Shown: positions 1 to 11,987 of the stretch, piece after piece
Layout: each line of letters begins with the position of its first letter
How positions within the stretch are numbered: the first letter of the stretch is position 1
DNA from: G963665925 sp963678925
GTDB lineage: Bacteria; Bacillota; Clostridia; Peptostreptococcales; Acidaminobacteraceae
Length of the DNA stretch: 64,000 nucleotides
Reading direction: 5' to 3'
NCBI GenBank assembly: GCA_963678925.1
Contig: OY787533.1
Location: 496,001 to 560,000 of the forward strand
Position numbers and translations under genes: made by a program
The notes under the pieces: model-generated
What the model was told of the DNA's origin: nothing
What the model saw: only the letters and a program-made list of their open reading frames with translations
Databases searched by the model: none

Positions 1-3171
<3,171 letters not shown>

Positions 3172-3365
3172 AAATGTTTCAATAGTTTTGATCGCTCAGA
3201 TGAATCTGACTAATTAATCATTATCATCCGTTACGAATCTTTGGTGCATCTAGACCTTGTCTTGATGCGGTAAAAGAATTGAACGTGTTAATTCTATACT
3301 GTTTAATTTTCAAAGACCAATTATTTCCTAATTTGTTATTCGCTGTTGTTGTCAGCGACTAGATT

Positions 3366-3394
3366 ATCTTAACATTTCATGGCCACTCTGTCAA
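3366..3394 (-). promoter_or_regulatory. rrn promoter P1
   Basis: On the minus strand there is TTGACA (3389-3394), a 17-bp spacer and TAAGAT (3366-3371), pointing at the 16S gene with about 190 nt of leader. With P2 it forms the tandem promoter arrangement typical of rrn operons. The 3172-3650 interval otherwise shows only AT-rich leader and upstream sequence and no credible gene. Confidence 0.75.
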
Positions 3395-3474
3395 CAAGTT
3401 TTTTCAACTTTTTTCTTGACCTTTTTGCTTCCGAAACACCTCAAAGTGTTCCGCTCGCTCGTGACGACTTAGTA

Positions 3475-3504
3475 ATAGTACCATTTACGAATGCACTATG
3501 TCAA
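3475..3504 (-). promoter_or_regulatory. rrn promoter P2 (upstream)
   Basis: On the minus strand there is a consensus TTGACA (3499-3504), an 18-bp spacer and TACTAT (3475-3480). It lies about 110 bp upstream of P1 in the same direction. Sequence just upstream is T/A-rich, compatible with an UP element. Confidence 0.65.
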
Positions 3505-3651
3505 CACAATTCATCTCTTTTTTTTGCTTTTTCTAGAAGTAAAACTGTTTCAATTTTTCTGACTACATTCTCTTCATTAAAGGACGCATTTACAGGCTGG
3601 TTTTCACCCCTTGCGCCGTGCGAAATCCAATCTGAAACATCCAAAAAACAA

Positions 3652-3685
3652 TAAAAAACTGAGTGCGTATTACTACGTACCCAGT
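3652..3685 (-). terminator. Intrinsic terminator of the small membrane protein gene
   Basis: Inverted repeat with ACTGGGTACGT / ACGCACTCAGT arms (one wobble, one mismatch) and a 6-nt loop, followed on the minus strand by TTTTTT. It separates the 3777-4166 gene from the rrn promoters. Confidence 0.8.
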
Positions 3686-3776
3686 TTTATCGGCATTCAT
3701 CACTGCTATTAAATTCTTTAGATTTTGCCAAACGCATATGCGTTTTTATAAACTGAAACCCATTCAGTAAACTTGT

Positions 3777-4166
3777 TTAGGCAAGTTTTTCAACTTTAGA
3801 AAGAAAATACGCCTTATTTTGAATCTCATAGACAGCGTATTTAAAGTGATACCTCTTCGTAGCAAGCACTTCCTCGCCATTTCTTTCAAATAAATAGCCG
3901 CGACCATATACTTGCACAAATGTCCATCCCATCTCTGCCATCTTATCAAAGAAAACAGCATCCTGGGTTTCTTTACGCACTATGTACATTAAAGACTTTT
4001 GTGAAACGCTCGCAATTTCCTTTTTGTCCTTTTCAAGTTTGCAGATTCCCATCGCCAGATCAATCAATTTCAACTCATAGTATACTTTCACAATTACCGC
4101 AATTGAAACCAAAATCAATACGATTCGCATGACCCTTTTAAGGCTATCAAACTCATCTCGCCGCAT
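3777..4166 (-). CDS. Hypothetical small membrane-anchored protein
   Basis: This gene encodes 129 residues, and I do not recognise a named family. Residues about 12-30 (VMRIVLILVSIAVIVKVYY) form one hydrophobic N-terminal segment. The rest is soluble, with a compact aromatic-rich C-terminal half (MGWTFVQVYGRGYLFERNG) that looks like a small beta-rich domain. A strong GGAGGTG lies 7 bases upstream of the ATG, and a terminator follows the stop, so it is a real monocistronic gene. The likely topology is a short cytoplasmic N-terminus, one membrane pass and an external domain. No function can be assigned. Confidence 0.75.
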   Translation of the reverse strand: MRRDEFDSLKRVMRIVLILVSIAVIVKVYYELKLIDLAMGICKLEKDKKEIASVSQKSLMYIVRKETQDAVFFDKMAEMGWTFVQVYGRGYLFERNGEEVLATKRYHFKYAVYEIQNKAYFLSKVEKLA

Positions 4167-4334
4167 ATATCCACCTCCAGAACGCTTCTATTTCCACTGT
4201 TCTTCTTAATCTTAACATTTCTATACCCGTTATGTAACTCCTTTATTTAATGAAATTGCCTAAGTTGACATTCTATTTTAAAAACGACGAAAAGAGCATT
4301 CCCTTTCTTTTTCATCCTTCTTGCCCTAAATATG

Positions 4335-4363
4335 AAAAAGACGTACCAGTCTATTCCGGTACG
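4335..4363 (-). terminator. Terminator after the topoisomerase operon
   Basis: On the minus strand, CGTACC / GGTACG arms around a 10-nt loop are followed by TCTTTTT. It lies 30 bases after the subunit A stop codon. Confidence 0.8.
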
Positions 4364-4394
4364 CCTTAAAACATCTTATGCGGTTACTGCCTGC

Positions 4395-6581
4395 CTATTT
4401 GCCAAGCTTCATCAGATATGTTCTTTCAAGCATATCTACTTCTTTGCCTGACATTGGCAATTTTGATATTGTGAAACGATCCAGTTCGTCAATTTCCAGC
4501 TCTTCAGGCAGATAACACCCTGAAATGCTGCTGCCCTTCTTCATGCGAACCGTTTGAACACCACGGGTATTCTTTGTTGCCTTCTCTGGAATCAGTTCCG
4601 TGGAAGTCTTAATCAGTCTATACTCCTCTGGCGTGTTGTATCGAATCAGAACGACATCCTGGTCTTCAGTAAAGTAATACATTCTTACCAAGCTGCCGAA
4701 ATCCGAGTAGGCTTTTACAAGCTTCTTGCGGTTCGTCTTGGTCTCGTAGCTTTTAAGAGGTACCTTGGCAATTTTCCCGTTGTCAAAAACATAAATCATA
4801 TGACCGGAAAAATCATTGGTAACAACAGTATAGAGTATCTGCTCCCCATCTTCCATTTCGAGAATGTTTGGCAGGTATACCCCCAGACTGCTGGCCTTAT
4901 GATCAGGAATCTCATGCAGTTTCATCTTATATACGTTATGTCTGTTCGAGAAAAACAGCACTTCATCCTTATTGCTGCCTTCAATCTCCTGCATGATTTC
5001 ATCATCATCTTTAAGCTTGTGATTGGAGCTTGCCCGCAATGAAGCCATAGAGATTTTTTTGAAATAATTATGATTGGTAAAGAACACCGTCAGGTTGTAA
5101 TCCGGTATCATCTGTTCATCATCATGCTGAAGCGCATCATCCGGATCGATGATTTCTGTCCGTCTTTCCTTACCGAACTTCTTGGACACTTCCTTTAGTT
5201 CCTTTTTAATACGATTTTTGATCTTTACATCATCCGTCAGAATACCATAAAGCTCCTCGCGTTCTTTCTCAAGTGCTGAAATTTCGCTTGTTCTCTTTAA
5301 GATGTACTCCTTGTTGATATTTCTAAGTTTGATATCTGCAACATAATCCGCTTGAATCTCATCAATCTTGAAATAGGCCATCAGGTTCGGTACGACTAGT
5401 TTTTCTTCTTCCGTCTCACGAATAATTTCGATTGCCTTATCAATATCAAGAATTACTTTTTCAAGACCTTTCAGCAGGTGCAAGCGCTGGTCCAGCTTAT
5501 CGATATCGAACTGGAGCTGCCTTTTTATGCAATCAACTCGAAATCTGAGCCATGCATCAATAATGCCTTTAATACCGAGCACCTGTGGTGCACCGTCAAC
5601 AAGGACATTGAAGTTACATGAAAAACTGTCTTCAAGAGGCGTAAAGCGAAATAGCTTTGCCATCAGTTTTTCCGGATCAACACCACGTTTCAGATCCATT
5701 GCAATTTTAAGACCGCCAAGATCTGTCTCATCGCGGATATCATTGATTTCTCTAACACGCCCACTCTTAACCAAATCAATCACCTTGTCAATGATCTGCT
5801 CAACGGTTGCCGTATATGGGATTTCAGTGATTTCCAGACAGTTATCCTCTTTGACGTATCGGTATCTACCGCGTATCTTGAAAGACCCTACACCTGTATC
5901 GTAGATTTTCTTAAGCTTGCTTTTACTGTAAAGCAGTCTACCGCCAGTTGATAGGTCCGGCGCCTTCAGGTACTTGAGAAGATCTATCTCTGTACTTTTC
6001 ATATAGGCGATTGTCGCATCGCAAACTTCCTTTAAGTTGAATGAACATATGCTGCTTGCCATACCGACAGCGATGCCCTTGTTGGCATTTACAAGAATGT
6101 TTGGAAATGTCGTCGGAAGGAGGGTTGGTTCCTTCATCTGACCATCATAGTTGTCGACAAACTCAACTGTATTCTTCTCAATGTCCTTGAACAGCTCTTC
6201 TGATATTTTATCCAACTTTACCTCGGTATACCTTGCAGCGGCAAATGCCATATCCCGCGAGGAGGTTTTACCAAAGTTACCCTTGGAGTCTACATATGGA
6301 TGTATGAGTGCATCATGTCCCCTGGTCAGTCTGACAAGGGTCGCATAAATAGCCTGGTCGCCATGGGGATTGAGCTTCATCGTCTGTCCAACCACATTGG
6401 CCGACTTGGTACGCGGTCCGTTCAGCAGTCTCATTTTATACATTGTATATAGAAGTTTTCTATGCGATGGCTTAAAACCATCAATTTCTGGCAACGCTCG
6501 AGACAGAATTACACTCATGGCATATGGCATGTAATTTTGTTCAAGCGTTTCCGTTATTCCTACCGGTTGTGAGTTCGACAT
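4395..6581 (-). CDS. parC: DNA topoisomerase IV-type subunit A (ParC/GyrA family, divergent)
   Basis: This is the breakage-reunion subunit of a type IIA topoisomerase, which cuts and rejoins DNA in an A2B2 complex with the adjacent B subunit. It has 728 residues. The winged-helix region carries NPHGD (71-75), and the active-site tyrosine is Y118 in ARYTEVKL. A coiled-coil tower spans roughly 350-470, and a degenerate beta-propeller C-terminus follows. No GyrA box (QRRGGKG type) is present, which argues for a topo IV-like decatenase rather than gyrase. The two residues usually contacting fluoroquinolones are Q76 and A80 instead of Ser and Asp/Glu. It is the second gene of a two-gene operon, 10 bp after parE. 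The ParC-versus-GyrA name is inferred. Confidence 0.88.
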   Translation of the reverse strand: MSNSQPVGITETLEQNYMPYAMSVILSRALPEIDGFKPSHRKLLYTMYKMRLLNGPRTKSANVVGQTMKLNPHGDQAIYATLVRLTRGHDALIHPYVDSKGNFGKTSSRDMAFAAARYTEVKLDKISEELFKDIEKNTVEFVDNYDGQMKEPTLLPTTFPNILVNANKGIAVGMASSICSFNLKEVCDATIAYMKSTEIDLLKYLKAPDLSTGGRLLYSKSKLKKIYDTGVGSFKIRGRYRYVKEDNCLEITEIPYTATVEQIIDKVIDLVKSGRVREINDIRDETDLGGLKIAMDLKRGVDPEKLMAKLFRFTPLEDSFSCNFNVLVDGAPQVLGIKGIIDAWLRFRVDCIKRQLQFDIDKLDQRLHLLKGLEKVILDIDKAIEIIRETEEEKLVVPNLMAYFKIDEIQADYVADIKLRNINKEYILKRTSEISALEKEREELYGILTDDVKIKNRIKKELKEVSKKFGKERRTEIIDPDDALQHDDEQMIPDYNLTVFFTNHNYFKKISMASLRASSNHKLKDDDEIMQEIEGSNKDEVLFFSNRHNVYKMKLHEIPDHKASSLGVYLPNILEMEDGEQILYTVVTNDFSGHMIYVFDNGKIAKVPLKSYETKTNRKKLVKAYSDFGSLVRMYYFTEDQDVVLIRYNTPEEYRLIKTSTELIPEKATKNTRGVQTVRMKKGSSISGCYLPEELEIDELDRFTISKLPMSGKEVDMLERTYLMKLGK

Positions 6582-6591
6582 GTGTCACCTC

Positions 6592-8565
6592 TTAGTTCAA
6601 ATCTAGCAATTCCAAATATTCATGTCCATGGTTGGCGATATATTCTTTTCTGCCCTCTAGATTATCTCCCAGCAGAATATCGAACACTTCCTGAGTATGC
6701 TTGAAATCATCCGGCATAACCTTAATGAGACGTCTCGTTTCAGGACTCATTGTTGTCAGCCACATCATTTCAGGCTCATTCTCACCAAGACCTTTGGATC
6801 TTTGAATGCTGTAATTGCCTTTAATTTTCTTTAGTATTCTTGTTTTTTCTATTTCGTTATATGCGAAGTGCGTATTTGATTTTTCCGTGATCTCATAGAG
6901 CGGTGACTCAGCTATATAGACTTTACCCTCATCAATCAATGAAGGCACCAGTCTGTACAGCATGGTCAACACCAGTGTCCTGATCTGGAATCCATCCACA
7001 TCAGCATCGGTACAGATAATGACCTTGTCCCAGTTAAGCCTGTTCAGATCAAAAGTATCCATATCCTTGCTGTGCTTGGATTGAATCTCAACACCGCATC
7101 CAAGAACCTTGATCAGATCCACGATGATATCACTTGCGAAGATCTTGGAATAATCTGCCTTGAGGCAGTTCAATATCTTACCGCGGATTGGCATAAGTGC
7201 CTGGAAATCCGCGTCACGTGCCAGCTTACAGGCACCCAGGGCGGAATCACCTTCGAGAATATAGAGCTCTCTTCGAGCAATCTCCTTGGTTCTGCAGTCT
7301 ACAAACTTCTTAACGCGATTCTTGATGTCAATTTTCTCGCTGAGTGTACGCTTTAAATTAAGACGTGTCTTCTCTGCTTTTTCACGACTTCGCTTGTTGA
7401 TCAGAATCTGGTCAACAATTCTCTCTGCAACCTGCTGATTCTCAATCATGAAGATTTCAAGTTCCCGCTTGAGCATATCTGCTATGAACTCCTGGATGAA
7501 CTTGTTGGTAATCGCTTTTTTTGTCTGATTTTCATAGGATGTCATTGTGGAGAAAGAGTTTGTAACCAGAATAAGACTATCCTGAACGTCCGTAAAGGTA
7601 ATCTTTTTCTCGTTCTTTGTATACTTGTTCTGCTTTTTAATGAACTTGTCAATTTCATATACAAATGCCTGCTTTACGGCTTTGTCGGGCGAACCGCCAT
7701 GCTCAAGAAAACTTGAGTTGTGATAGTACTCAAGAAGATTGACTTCGTTATTGAAGACAAATGCCACTTGGGCCTTCACTCTGTACTCAGGCTTATCTTC
7801 GCGGTCTCTGCCTTCACCTTCATCCGTAATCATGAATGGCTCGGTAAAACCCTTTTCTTCATTCATTTCATGAATATAATCCATTATGCCGTTTTCATAC
7901 ACATACTCATGTACAAGATCAGTCTCTTCATCAATCAGGATGAACTTCAGTCCTGCATTGACAATGGCCTGCTTCTTAAGCACGTCTTCAAAAAACGATA
8001 CTGGAATATTGATGTCCGTGAAAACATCAAGATCTGGCTTCCATTTCTGTACGGAGCCTGTCTGCTTGGTCTCATGTGCTGTCTTAATGAGTCCGCCAAT
8101 ATTTCTTCCCTTTTCAAAATGGAGTTCATATTTCAGTCCATCACGAAATACGGACACATCCATGTACTCGGAGGCATATTGGGTTGCACAGGCACCAAGG
8201 CCATTTAAACCCAGTGAATACTCATAGTTTTCACCGTCATTGTTGTTGTACTTACCTCCAGCATAAAGTTCACAGTATATCAGTTCCCAGTTATACTTTT
8301 TCTCATTGGGATTATAATCAAGCGGTATGCCCCGCCCCTTATCCTCAACGGTAATCGAATGATCCTTATGTCTGGTGATTATGATTTCATCACCATGACC
8401 TTCCCGCGCTTCGTCGATTGAGTTTGAAAGAATCTCAAAAAAGGAGTGCTGACATCCTTCGAGGCCATCCGAACCAAAAATTACAGACGGTCTCTTACGA
8501 ACTCTGTCTTCACCCTTCAGCGAGGAAATACTGGTGTTGTCATAGGTTTGTTTCTTATTAACCAT
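6592..8565 (-). CDS. parE: DNA topoisomerase IV-type subunit B (ParE/GyrB family)
   Basis: This is the ATPase subunit of the type IIA topoisomerase, 657 residues. The GHKL ATP-binding fold is seen as EILSNSIDEA (44-53), DKGRGIP (75-81) and LGLNGLGA (118-125). A transducer domain follows. The TOPRIM metal site appears as EGDSA near 440 and DADVDG near 520. The length and lack of the long proteobacterial GyrB insert fit a ParE-type protein. A ribosome site AAGAGGTGA precedes the ATG. It is followed by subunit A after 10 bp, so the two are co-translated. It is probably an accessory topo IV, with true gyrase encoded elsewhere; that is inference. Confidence 0.9.
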   Translation of the reverse strand: MVNKKQTYDNTSISSLKGEDRVRKRPSVIFGSDGLEGCQHSFFEILSNSIDEAREGHGDEIIITRHKDHSITVEDKGRGIPLDYNPNEKKYNWELIYCELYAGGKYNNNDGENYEYSLGLNGLGACATQYASEYMDVSVFRDGLKYELHFEKGRNIGGLIKTAHETKQTGSVQKWKPDLDVFTDINIPVSFFEDVLKKQAIVNAGLKFILIDEETDLVHEYVYENGIMDYIHEMNEEKGFTEPFMITDEGEGRDREDKPEYRVKAQVAFVFNNEVNLLEYYHNSSFLEHGGSPDKAVKQAFVYEIDKFIKKQNKYTKNEKKITFTDVQDSLILVTNSFSTMTSYENQTKKAITNKFIQEFIADMLKRELEIFMIENQQVAERIVDQILINKRSREKAEKTRLNLKRTLSEKIDIKNRVKKFVDCRTKEIARRELYILEGDSALGACKLARDADFQALMPIRGKILNCLKADYSKIFASDIIVDLIKVLGCGVEIQSKHSKDMDTFDLNRLNWDKVIICTDADVDGFQIRTLVLTMLYRLVPSLIDEGKVYIAESPLYEITEKSNTHFAYNEIEKTRILKKIKGNYSIQRSKGLGENEPEMMWLTTMSPETRRLIKVMPDDFKHTQEVFDILLGDNLEGRKEYIANHGHEYLELLDLN

Positions 8566-8718
8566 GCGTTCACCTCTTACTTAAATTGCTAAAAACTACT
8601 TATATATAAGCAGTCTTTTTGAAATCGCTAACTAACATTATAATATATGCCCTGAAGAACATCAAATACGGTTTGGTTAATCTTTCAATTTCGTCAACAA
8701 TAGTAGGATAAACCATAT

Positions 8719-8751
8719 AAAAAGCTGGCACTAGAGTCCTAGATAGCCAGC
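8719..8751 (-). terminator. Terminator after the CMD-family gene
   Basis: GCTGGC / GCCAGC arms with an inner CTAG/CTAG pairing are followed on the minus strand by TTTTT. It ends the 8784-9131 gene and separates it from parE. Confidence 0.8.
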
Positions 8752-8783
8752 CTTGACCAGTTTATTTGTTGTTTTTATCCAGA

Positions 8784-9131
8784 TTACCGTGGATTTGTGC
8801 TTTCTTCCTTTAACTCACCATCAAGTTCATCGCGCAGGATCATAATGGCTTCCATTGCCTTTGGGAACCCGCTGGTCGGTGAAATGAGCAAAATTGCATG
8901 TTCTATTTCACTGCGTGTGCATCCAGCCTTCAGTGCATTGTGGATATGGGTTCTGAGTGCATATGGGTACTGCTCCACCGCAGATATGGCGACCTTAATG
9001 AGCCAACGCACATTTTCCTCTATGGGGCCGCCTTCCTCATGAACAATACGGCCAAACTCCTCATATGCCTTATATACTTCTGTATGTATTGCCTTGAAAT
9101 ACATGAAATTCTCGACTTTTTCCTTATTCAC
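8784..9131 (-). CDS. Carboxymuconolactone decarboxylase (AhpD-like fold) family protein
   Basis: This 115-residue all-helical protein resembles the CMD/AhpD-like fold through its H-x-x-x-A-x-x-x-G-x-T-x-x-E-I-x-E core (HNALKAGCTRSEIEHA, about 65-80). Redox-active members carry CxxC just before that histidine. Here the region reads YPYALRTH, so no disulfide pair is present and peroxidase-type activity is unlikely. The start codon is GTG with GGAAGGAG 8 bases upstream. It is monocistronic, with its own terminator. Substrate unknown. Confidence 0.72.
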   Translation of the reverse strand: MNKEKVENFMYFKAIHTEVYKAYEEFGRIVHEEGGPIEENVRWLIKVAISAVEQYPYALRTHIHNALKAGCTRSEIEHAILLISPTSGFPKAMEAIMILRDELDGELKEESTNPR

Positions 9132-9268
9132 GGCTATCGCTCCTTCCCCTTAAGAAACATTTACCCACTTCTCAGGCTGAATATCCTGATTTCCATCACC
9201 TGAAGGCTTCAATTGTTACGGATTATTAAAAAATATCATGAAAACGTTATCAATCTCATACAAGTGTA

Positions 9269-9297
9269 TTGCTACGACGGACACTCTGTGCTATACT
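9269..9297 (+). promoter_or_regulatory. Promoter of the ACT-hom-thrB-lysC operon
   Basis: TTGCTA (9269-9274), a 17-bp spacer and TATACT (9292-9297) on the plus strand. It lies inside the longer open frame that begins at 9238, so it supports the downstream TTG start at 9361. Confidence 0.6.
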
Positions 9298-9360
9298 CTC
9301 TATAACGTTTATGACGGAAGAACAATTGTGCGTCAATCAAGAACAGGAGATGTGATTGTT

Positions 9361-9801
9361 TTGGATAAGAAAAAATATCTCGTCGTCCATGCGGATGCGT
9401 TACCGGAAGTATACAAAAAGGTTGTTGATGCGAAAGAGCTGATTAAGAACGGAGATGCCTCAGGCGTTTCTGAAGCTGTCAAGGCAGTGGGGATCAGCCG
9501 CAGTACCTATTACAAGTATTCGGACCACGTCTTCTCTCTGGCTGAAGGCGCTCTCGGGAAGAAGGTAACTTGGACATTACTGCTGCATCATGAATCCGGT
9601 GTGCTGTCTACCGTATTGGACAGACTTGCTCTAGCAAAATGCAACATACTGACAATCAGTCAGGATACACCGATCAACGGCGTCGCTAATGTCTCACTAA
9701 CCTTTGATATCAGCGAACTTGAAATGTCTTTTGAGGCATTGATGAATGAAATGAAAGCTCTCAGCGGCGTTAAGAAACTGACGCTTATCGCTATGGAATA
9801 A
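9361..9801 (+). CDS. UPF0735-type ACT domain protein
   Basis: This small regulatory-type protein (146 residues) is often found next to homoserine dehydrogenase in Firmicutes. The N-terminal half (KKYLVVHADALPEVY, then a helical SEAVKAVGISRSTYYKY segment) looks like a helix-turn-helix. The C-terminal half (from about 70, KVTWTLLLHHESGVLSTVLD) is an ACT domain, a fold that usually binds amino acids. The frame is open from 9238, but I chose TTG at 9361: AGGAGA sits 10 bases upstream, the promoter at 9269-9297 would cut off earlier starts, and the resulting length fits the family. It probably senses an aspartate-family amino acid, which is inference. Confidence 0.8.
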   Translation: MDKKKYLVVHADALPEVYKKVVDAKELIKNGDASGVSEAVKAVGISRSTYYKYSDHVFSLAEGALGKKVTWTLLLHHESGVLSTVLDRLALAKCNILTISQDTPINGVANVSLTFDISELEMSFEALMNEMKALSGVKKLTLIAME

Positions 9802-9815
9802 TGGAGGTGTATCAA

Positions 9816-11054
9816 GTGAAAAGTATTGCTCTACTTGGTTACGGTACTGTCGGATCAGGTGTTTACGAAGTGGTTGAAAAGAACATCGACAGCGTAAAGG
9901 ACAAATTTGGTGTGTCCCTCTCCATCGACAGTATTCTGGTTCGTAACATCGATAAATATGCAGATTTGGCACATGCCGATAAATTCAAAACTGATTTTGA
10001 AGAAGTTCTCAGCTCTAAGCCCGACATCGTTGTTGAGGTTATGGGTGGACTACAGCCTGCATACGGCTACATAAGAAAATGTATTGAAGCTGGCATACAT
10101 GTCGTGACAGCAAACAAGGACCTGATCGCCGAACACGGACAGGAACTCATAAATCTGGCTGCGAAGAAGGATGTCGCACTTCTTTATGAAGCGAGTGTCG
10201 GCGGCGGTATCCCAGTCCTGAAACCGCTTCAGGAATGTCTTGGCGGCAACAGCATCGATTCGATTACAGCGGTAATCAACGGCACAACAAACTTCATCCT
10301 TTCAAAGATGTACAACGAAAACATGAGCTATGACGACGCGCTTAAGATTGCTCAGGACGTTGGCTTTGCTGAAGCTGATCCGACTTCGGATGTCCAGGGC
10401 TTCGATGCAGTCAGAAAGCTGGCAATCCTGTCATCTCTTGCCTACGGACAGGAATTCAAGTGGTCAGATATGCCGACTATCGGTATTACGGATATTGAAG
10501 CGGAAGACATCGAATGTGTAAAGACAATGAACTCGAAAATAAAGCTTCTTGCTTACAGTGAATACATCAACAATGAGCTTTATGCAGCAGTACGTCCTGT
10601 CGTTGTCAGCAAATCAGACCCGATTGCCCTAATTGATAACGAATACAATGCGGTTATTCTAAACGGCGACTCAGTCGGTGAAGTCATGTTCATCGGAAAG
10701 GGTGCTGGAAAGCTGCCTACAGCGAGCGCTGTGTTTGGGGATATTCTGGATATCATTCAAAACAAGAAGGAAAAATCCTATCTTGAATTGCGCCACGACG
10801 CTACAATTCATAAGCTTTGGCCAAAGCAATCCAAATGGATGATTCGACTGATTGGTCATAACAAGAATGTGCTCATCACAAAACTGCTTGAGCAATTTGC
10901 AGGCAGTGAACTGCGGATTCAAACATCTGGCTACGACAATCAGATTCATGCTGTTGTCAATGCTGCAAGCGAATCAGAACTACTCAAGAAGCTCACACTG
11001 CTCGATAAGTCCGAAGAAATTGAGCGGGTCAAATATTTCTTAGTATACAGATAG
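9816..11054 (+). CDS. hom: Homoserine dehydrogenase
   Basis: It reduces aspartate-4-semialdehyde to homoserine with NAD(P)H, at the branch to threonine and methionine. It has 412 residues. The Rossmann motif GYGTVGSG is at 8-15 and the catalytic region contains ANKDLIAEHG. The family signature is ADPTSDVQGFDAVRKL near 185-200. The C-terminus after about 330 resembles an ACT regulatory domain. The start chosen is GTG at 9816, because GGAGGTG (9803-9809) is correctly spaced for it and overlaps the upstream in-frame ATG. It begins 15 bases after the ACT protein stop, in an operon with thrB and lysC. Confidence 0.95.
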   Translation: MKSIALLGYGTVGSGVYEVVEKNIDSVKDKFGVSLSIDSILVRNIDKYADLAHADKFKTDFEEVLSSKPDIVVEVMGGLQPAYGYIRKCIEAGIHVVTANKDLIAEHGQELINLAAKKDVALLYEASVGGGIPVLKPLQECLGGNSIDSITAVINGTTNFILSKMYNENMSYDDALKIAQDVGFAEADPTSDVQGFDAVRKLAILSSLAYGQEFKWSDMPTIGITDIEAEDIECVKTMNSKIKLLAYSEYINNELYAAVRPVVVSKSDPIALIDNEYNAVILNGDSVGEVMFIGKGAGKLPTASAVFGDILDIIQNKKEKSYLELRHDATIHKLWPKQSKWMIRLIGHNKNVLITKLLEQFAGSELRIQTSGYDNQIHAVVNAASESELLKKLTLLDKSEEIERVKYFLVYR

Positions 11055-11084
11055 AAGTCCGGTATGGATAAGGGGGAGGTTGAC

Positions 11085-11987
11085 ATGTACCGAATTACAG
11101 TACCAGCTACAACTGCAAATATCGGTCCAGGGTTTGACGCAATGGGTATGGCGCTTGAGCTGTATCTTCAGATAGATGTAAAGCCTCTTGAGGATGGCAG
11201 TCATAAGGTTGTTTGGAGTGATGAGGGCATTACCCCGCTTCCAGATGACAAGAATCTGATTCTGATTGCCTTAACGACAACACTTAGAAAACTCAGTCGT
11301 GAACAGATTGGTTTTGAACTCATCATTCACGACTGCCAAATACCATTTTCACGCGGTCTCGGCAGCAGCGCGTCCGCAATCGTTGCGGGCATCGTAGCAG
11401 CCAATGAGCTTTCCGGAAAACCTATGGACACAAAGGAAATCATCGACTGGGCCACTGAACTCGAGGGGCATCCGGATAATGTCGTCCCTGCCATACTCGG
11501 GGGCATGTCCATATCGATCCAAGCTTCTGAGAAGGTTTACTCCACTCAGATTCCAGTACCAAACCAGCTTGGATTCGCAGTCATGGTGCCCGATTTCGAG
11601 CTCAGTACCAAGCTGGCTCGTGAAGCACTGCCAAACTCATACAGCAAGGCAGACTGCATTCACAACCTTTCAAGAGCGGCCTTTCTTGTCGCATCATTCA
11701 ACAACAACTCTCTTGAAGGTCTGCGTGAGGCACTGAATGACCGAATCCATCAGCCATACAGAATCGATTTGATTCAGGATGGCTCAATCGTACTTGACAG
11801 AGCAAAGGAAATAGGTGCTATCGGCGAGTTTATAAGCGGCGCTGGTCCCACACTCATTGCCCTGTATGATAAATCCAATACTGAGTTCAAGCACCTACTA
11901 TCCGAAGAGCTCAGTAAACTTTCTACAAATTGGACTTTGCTTGATCTTGATGTCTGCAGGCAAGGTGTCACAGTCGAGGTGATTTAA
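11085..11987 (+). CDS. thrB: Homoserine kinase
   Basis: It phosphorylates homoserine to O-phosphohomoserine for threonine synthesis. It is a GHMP kinase of 300 residues. N-terminal PATTANIGPGFD (7-18) is the typical ThrB opening, PFSRGLGSSASA (about 86-97) is the GHMP ATP loop, and GAGPTLIAL near 250 is the third motif. The start at 11085 is preferred over 11064 because GGGGGAGGT directly precedes it. The stop overlaps the lysC start (TAATG), showing translational coupling. Threonine synthase is not in the window. Confidence 0.95.
   Translation: MYRITVPATTANIGPGFDAMGMALELYLQIDVKPLEDGSHKVVWSDEGITPLPDDKNLILIALTTTLRKLSREQIGFELIIHDCQIPFSRGLGSSASAIVAGIVAANELSGKPMDTKEIIDWATELEGHPDNVVPAILGGMSISIQASEKVYSTQIPVPNQLGFAVMVPDFELSTKLAREALPNSYSKADCIHNLSRAAFLVASFNNNSLEGLREALNDRIHQPYRIDLIQDGSIVLDRAKEIGAIGEFISGAGPTLIALYDKSNTEFKHLLSEELSKLSTNWTLLDLDVCRQGVTVEVI

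Noticed and set aside
3379..3654. 91-codon plus-strand frame upstream of the left 16S
   Set aside because: It spans both minus-strand rrn promoters and has no ribosome site or domain; not a gene.
9238..9360. N-terminal 41-codon extension of the ACT protein
   Set aside because: It covers the promoter at 9269-9297 and is poorly conserved in style; the TTG start at 9361 with AGGAGA fits the family length.
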